This document shows, one piece after another, positions 5,728-7,253 of a stretch of 7,253 nucleotides of DNA. The notes beneath the pieces are model-generated. The model searched no databases. It was given only the letters and a program-made list of their open reading frames with translations, and was not told the DNA's origin. The translations under genes and the position numbers were made by a program. The DNA comes from Candidatus Ethanoperedens thermophilum. GTDB taxonomy: Archaea; Halobacteriota; Methanosarcinia; Methanosarcinales; EX4572-44. Numbering within the stretch: position 1 is the stretch's first letter; each line of letters opens with the position of its first letter. Location of the stretch: positions 1,167 through 8,419 of the forward strand of contig WNEG01000063.1 in the NCBI GenBank assembly GCA_012910725.1, read 5' to 3'.

Positions 5728-6887
5728 CTGGTTCCCTCTATTATTAATTTTTTATGATATGAATTTAAATTTTTGCAGCCCTTTTCAGTCACAACAACGA
5801 TATCTTCGATCCGCACTCCTCCCATATCCTGGTAATACAGTCCCGGTTCAATAGTAATAACGTTTCCTATTTTTAAAGGCTCGTTGTTAACTCCAACCGC
5901 TGGCAGTTCATGAACATCCAATCCAACACCATGACCAGTTGAGTGAATGAACCCTTCTCTCTTACCGATATCATAGCCACCTGATTCAAAGACCTCACAC
6001 ACAAGATGATGAATCTCGCTTGCAGCAATTCCGGGGCGAATCATTTCTATGGCAGTTTTCTGGGCAGCAAGTACCATTTTATGCATATCAATAAGCTCCT
6101 GCCACGGCTTTCCATACACGAAGGTCCTGGTCATGTCACCATGATATCGGTTGAGTTTGCTCTGTGGAAATACATCAATTACAATCGGTTCGCCATATTT
6201 TATAGAGCCTGAACCTGTGTTGTGCGGATCAGCACTCAACGCACCTGCTGCAACGATGGTTGTCTCTGTAGTATAACCATCGCAGAGAAGGCTTACTTCT
6301 ATGATACTCCTAAGTTTTTCACAGGTGAGAACTTCCCTGTTAACATACAGGGTGCCATCCCTTGATTTTGATTGTTTTAATGTATTCTCTGCTTTTTTTA
6401 TAGCTTTCTCTGCTGCACCCTGGGCACTTCGTATAAACGAGATTTCGGTGCTGCTCTTCTGTGCTCTTGACCGTTGAACCGGGCTATTGACAGGCGTAAC
6501 CTCGATGTTTTTTGATCGCAATCCGTCTGCAAGGTACAACCCGAAGCTGTGCGGCACTGCTATCTTTTGAATCCCAAGGTCACCTGCAAAATCTGCAACA
6601 ACATCAAGATATGCATCTTCAGGAGTCTTTCCCTTTTTAACCTGCTCGATAAGGTCATATCTCGAAAGAGGAGCTATTTCATCAACGTCTGCCTGTTTTT
6701 CTGCTCTTCCTATTTCCATGTTAGATATCAGCAGGACGTCCTTTTCCCTGGTGTGCAAATATAAAAAAGGGTCATAAGCGAGAAACTGGGTCGTATAATA
6801 CAGATCTGCATCTGCTGCACTGTCGGCATACATCATGTATGCATCCATGCCATGTTTTTTCAGGAAGTCAATCAATGCTTGTTTCAC
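5724..6887 (-). CDS. pepQ: Xaa-Pro peptidase (M24B; prolidase / aminopeptidase P-like)
   Basis: A cytoplasmic metallopeptidase of the pita-bread fold that cleaves bonds before proline in dipeptides or peptide N-termini. The N-terminal creatinase-like domain spans about 1-140 (ADLYYTTQFLAYDPFLYL at 28-45), the catalytic domain about 145-387. Metal ligands are all visible: Asp238 in IVIDVFP, Asp251 in GDMTRTF, His319 in STGHGVGLDVHE, Glu347 in TIEPGLY and Glu361 in VRIEDIV. The 387-aa length suits archaeal prolidase-like proteins; dipeptidase and aminopeptidase P activities cannot be told apart from sequence. The start is GTG at 6885-6887, preceded by AAGGGG at good spacing. It is the first gene of a two-gene operon, overlapping map by four bases, and is divergent from the phosphate-binding protein gene. 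Confidence 0.93.
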   Translation of the reverse strand: MKQALIDFLKKHGMDAYMMYADSAADADLYYTTQFLAYDPFLYLHTREKDVLLISNMEIGRAEKQADVDEIAPLSRYDLIEQVKKGKTPEDAYLDVVADFAGDLGIQKIAVPHSFGLYLADGLRSKNIEVTPVNSPVQRSRAQKSSTEISFIRSAQGAAEKAIKKAENTLKQSKSRDGTLYVNREVLTCEKLRSIIEVSLLCDGYTTETTIVAAGALSADPHNTGSGSIKYGEPIVIDVFPQSKLNRYHGDMTRTFVYGKPWQELIDMHKMVLAAQKTAIEMIRPGIAASEIHHLVCEVFESGGYDIGKREGFIHSTGHGVGLDVHELPAVGVNNEPLKIGNVITIEPGLYYQDMGGVRIEDIVVVTEKGCKNLNSYHKKLIIEGTR

Positions 6888-6890
6888 GTT

Positions 6891-6898
6891 ATCCCCTT
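6891..6898 (-). promoter_or_regulatory. Shine-Dalgarno site for the GTG start of the Xaa-Pro peptidase
   Basis: The minus strand reads AAAAGGGGATAAC and then GTG. The GGGG-type ribosome site lies four to five bases before the codon, which supports the non-ATG start. The first in-frame ATG lies 13 codons further in and would cut into the N-terminal domain. Confidence 0.6.
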
Positions 6899-6899
6899 T

Positions 6900-6918
6900 T
6901 ATTAAAATTATATCTCTT
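6900..6918. promoter_or_regulatory. AT-rich divergent promoter region between the Xaa-Pro peptidase gene and pstS
   Basis: Reading plus, AATTATAT at about 6906-6913 is a TATA-like element that would start transcription near 6935, ahead of the pstS ATG at 6982. Reading minus, GATATAATTT and CTTTAAG fall in the same stretch and could serve the peptidase operon. The two promoters must therefore overlap or lie back to back. No clear operator repeat was seen. Confidence 0.35.
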
Positions 6919-6981
6919 AAAGCTTGTTAATCTGATGATGTACAGGAAGAATTAAGTATCAATTTGACAGATTCGAGTATA

Positions 6982-7253
6982 ATGATGCACAAGAAAATAG
7001 TGGTTATAGTTCTGATGATTGCATTCATGTTTGCGCAGGGGTGTACTGAAAGAACGTTGATTGCTATTGATGGCTCAAGTACGGTGTTTCCAATATCAGA
7101 GGCAGTAGCAGAGGAGTTCCAACTGGTAAATCCAGGTATTTTCGTTACTGTTGGTGTAAGTGGCACAGGGGGTGGATTCAAAAAATTCTGTGCTGGTGAA
7201 ATTGACATTACTGATGCTTCAAGACCGATTAAGCAAAGTGAGATTGAAGCATG
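6982..7253 (+). CDS. pstS: Phosphate ABC transporter substrate-binding lipoprotein PstS (5' part, cut by window end)
   Basis: PstS captures inorganic phosphate outside the membrane for the PstCAB importer. The visible 90 codons show a signal sequence (Lys4-Lys5, hydrophobic IVVIVLMIAFMFA, then AQGC with Cys21 as a probable lipid-attachment residue), followed at once by IDGSSTVFPISEAVAEEF, the first phosphate-binding loop, and then VGVSGTGGGFKKFCAGEID with ITDASRPI, the second binding loop. These are diagnostic of PstS. Two ATG codons stand in tandem (6982 and 6985); an in-frame TAA at 6928-6930 bounds the frame upstream, and no strong Shine-Dalgarno site separates the choices. No stop is reached before the window ends. 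It probably heads a pstSCAB-phoU unit outside this window, and so would be induced by phosphate shortage, but that part is inference. Confidence 0.92.
   Translation, partial: MMHKKIVVIVLMIAFMFAQGCTERTLIAIDGSSTVFPISEAVAEEFQLVNPGIFVTVGVSGTGGGFKKFCAGEIDITDASRPIKQSEIEA

Noticed and set aside
1..7253. CRISPR array or other regular repeats
   Set aside because: No direct repeats of 20 bases or more at regular spacing were seen on either strand.

Overview
The window looks like a piece of a euryarchaeal genome, most likely a relative of the methanogens (a Methanosarcinales-, Syntrophoarchaeales- or ANME-like lineage). This is inferred from gene content: an anaerobic-type CbiD with the N-terminal extension seen in methanogen homologues, a single-domain CbiE, a type II methionine aminopeptidase, an AglJ-type dolichyl-phosphate hexosyltransferase of archaeal N-glycosylation, and TATA-like elements in place of bacterial -35/-10 boxes. 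Species-level assignment is not possible from sequence alone.

Layout. Positions 38-973 (minus) encode a polymer-forming, bactofilin-like beta-solenoid protein built from two related halves around a hydrophobic segment. Bases 1-37 hold only its AT-rich downstream flank. Divergent from it, 1083-2689 (plus) carries cbiD and cbiE with a 4-base overlap, for two C-methylations of the cobalamin corrin ring. A 155-base AT-rich convergent spacer follows (2690-2844), with T-tracts usable by both sides and an 8-bp inverted repeat. Next on the minus strand are an AglJ-like membrane glycosyltransferase (2845-3753) and, 19 bases upstream of it, a secreted, membrane-anchored surface protein carrying eleven N-glycosylation sequons (3773-4498). 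The two are probably one transcript, so the glycosylation enzyme is co-expressed with a plausible glycoprotein substrate.

The 323-base spacer 4499-4821 has two parts. Nearest the surface-protein gene are its TATA box, a leader hairpin, a Shine-Dalgarno site and a TTG start. The remainder is a GC-richer stretch that reads on the plus strand as the frameshifted C-terminal tail of an IS200/IS605-family tnpB, ending in a right-end hairpin. The RNA fold expected of a TnpB omega RNA (a perfect 10-bp long-range stem plus the terminal hairpin) is intact although the protein frame is broken. This is the least ordinary part of the window.

Positions 4822-6887 (minus) are two overlapping M24-family metallopeptidases, an Xaa-Pro peptidase followed by type II methionine aminopeptidase, each with a full set of metal ligands. 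Divergent from them, at 6982 to the window end (plus), is the start of a phosphate-binding lipoprotein of the PstS family, cut off by the window edge.
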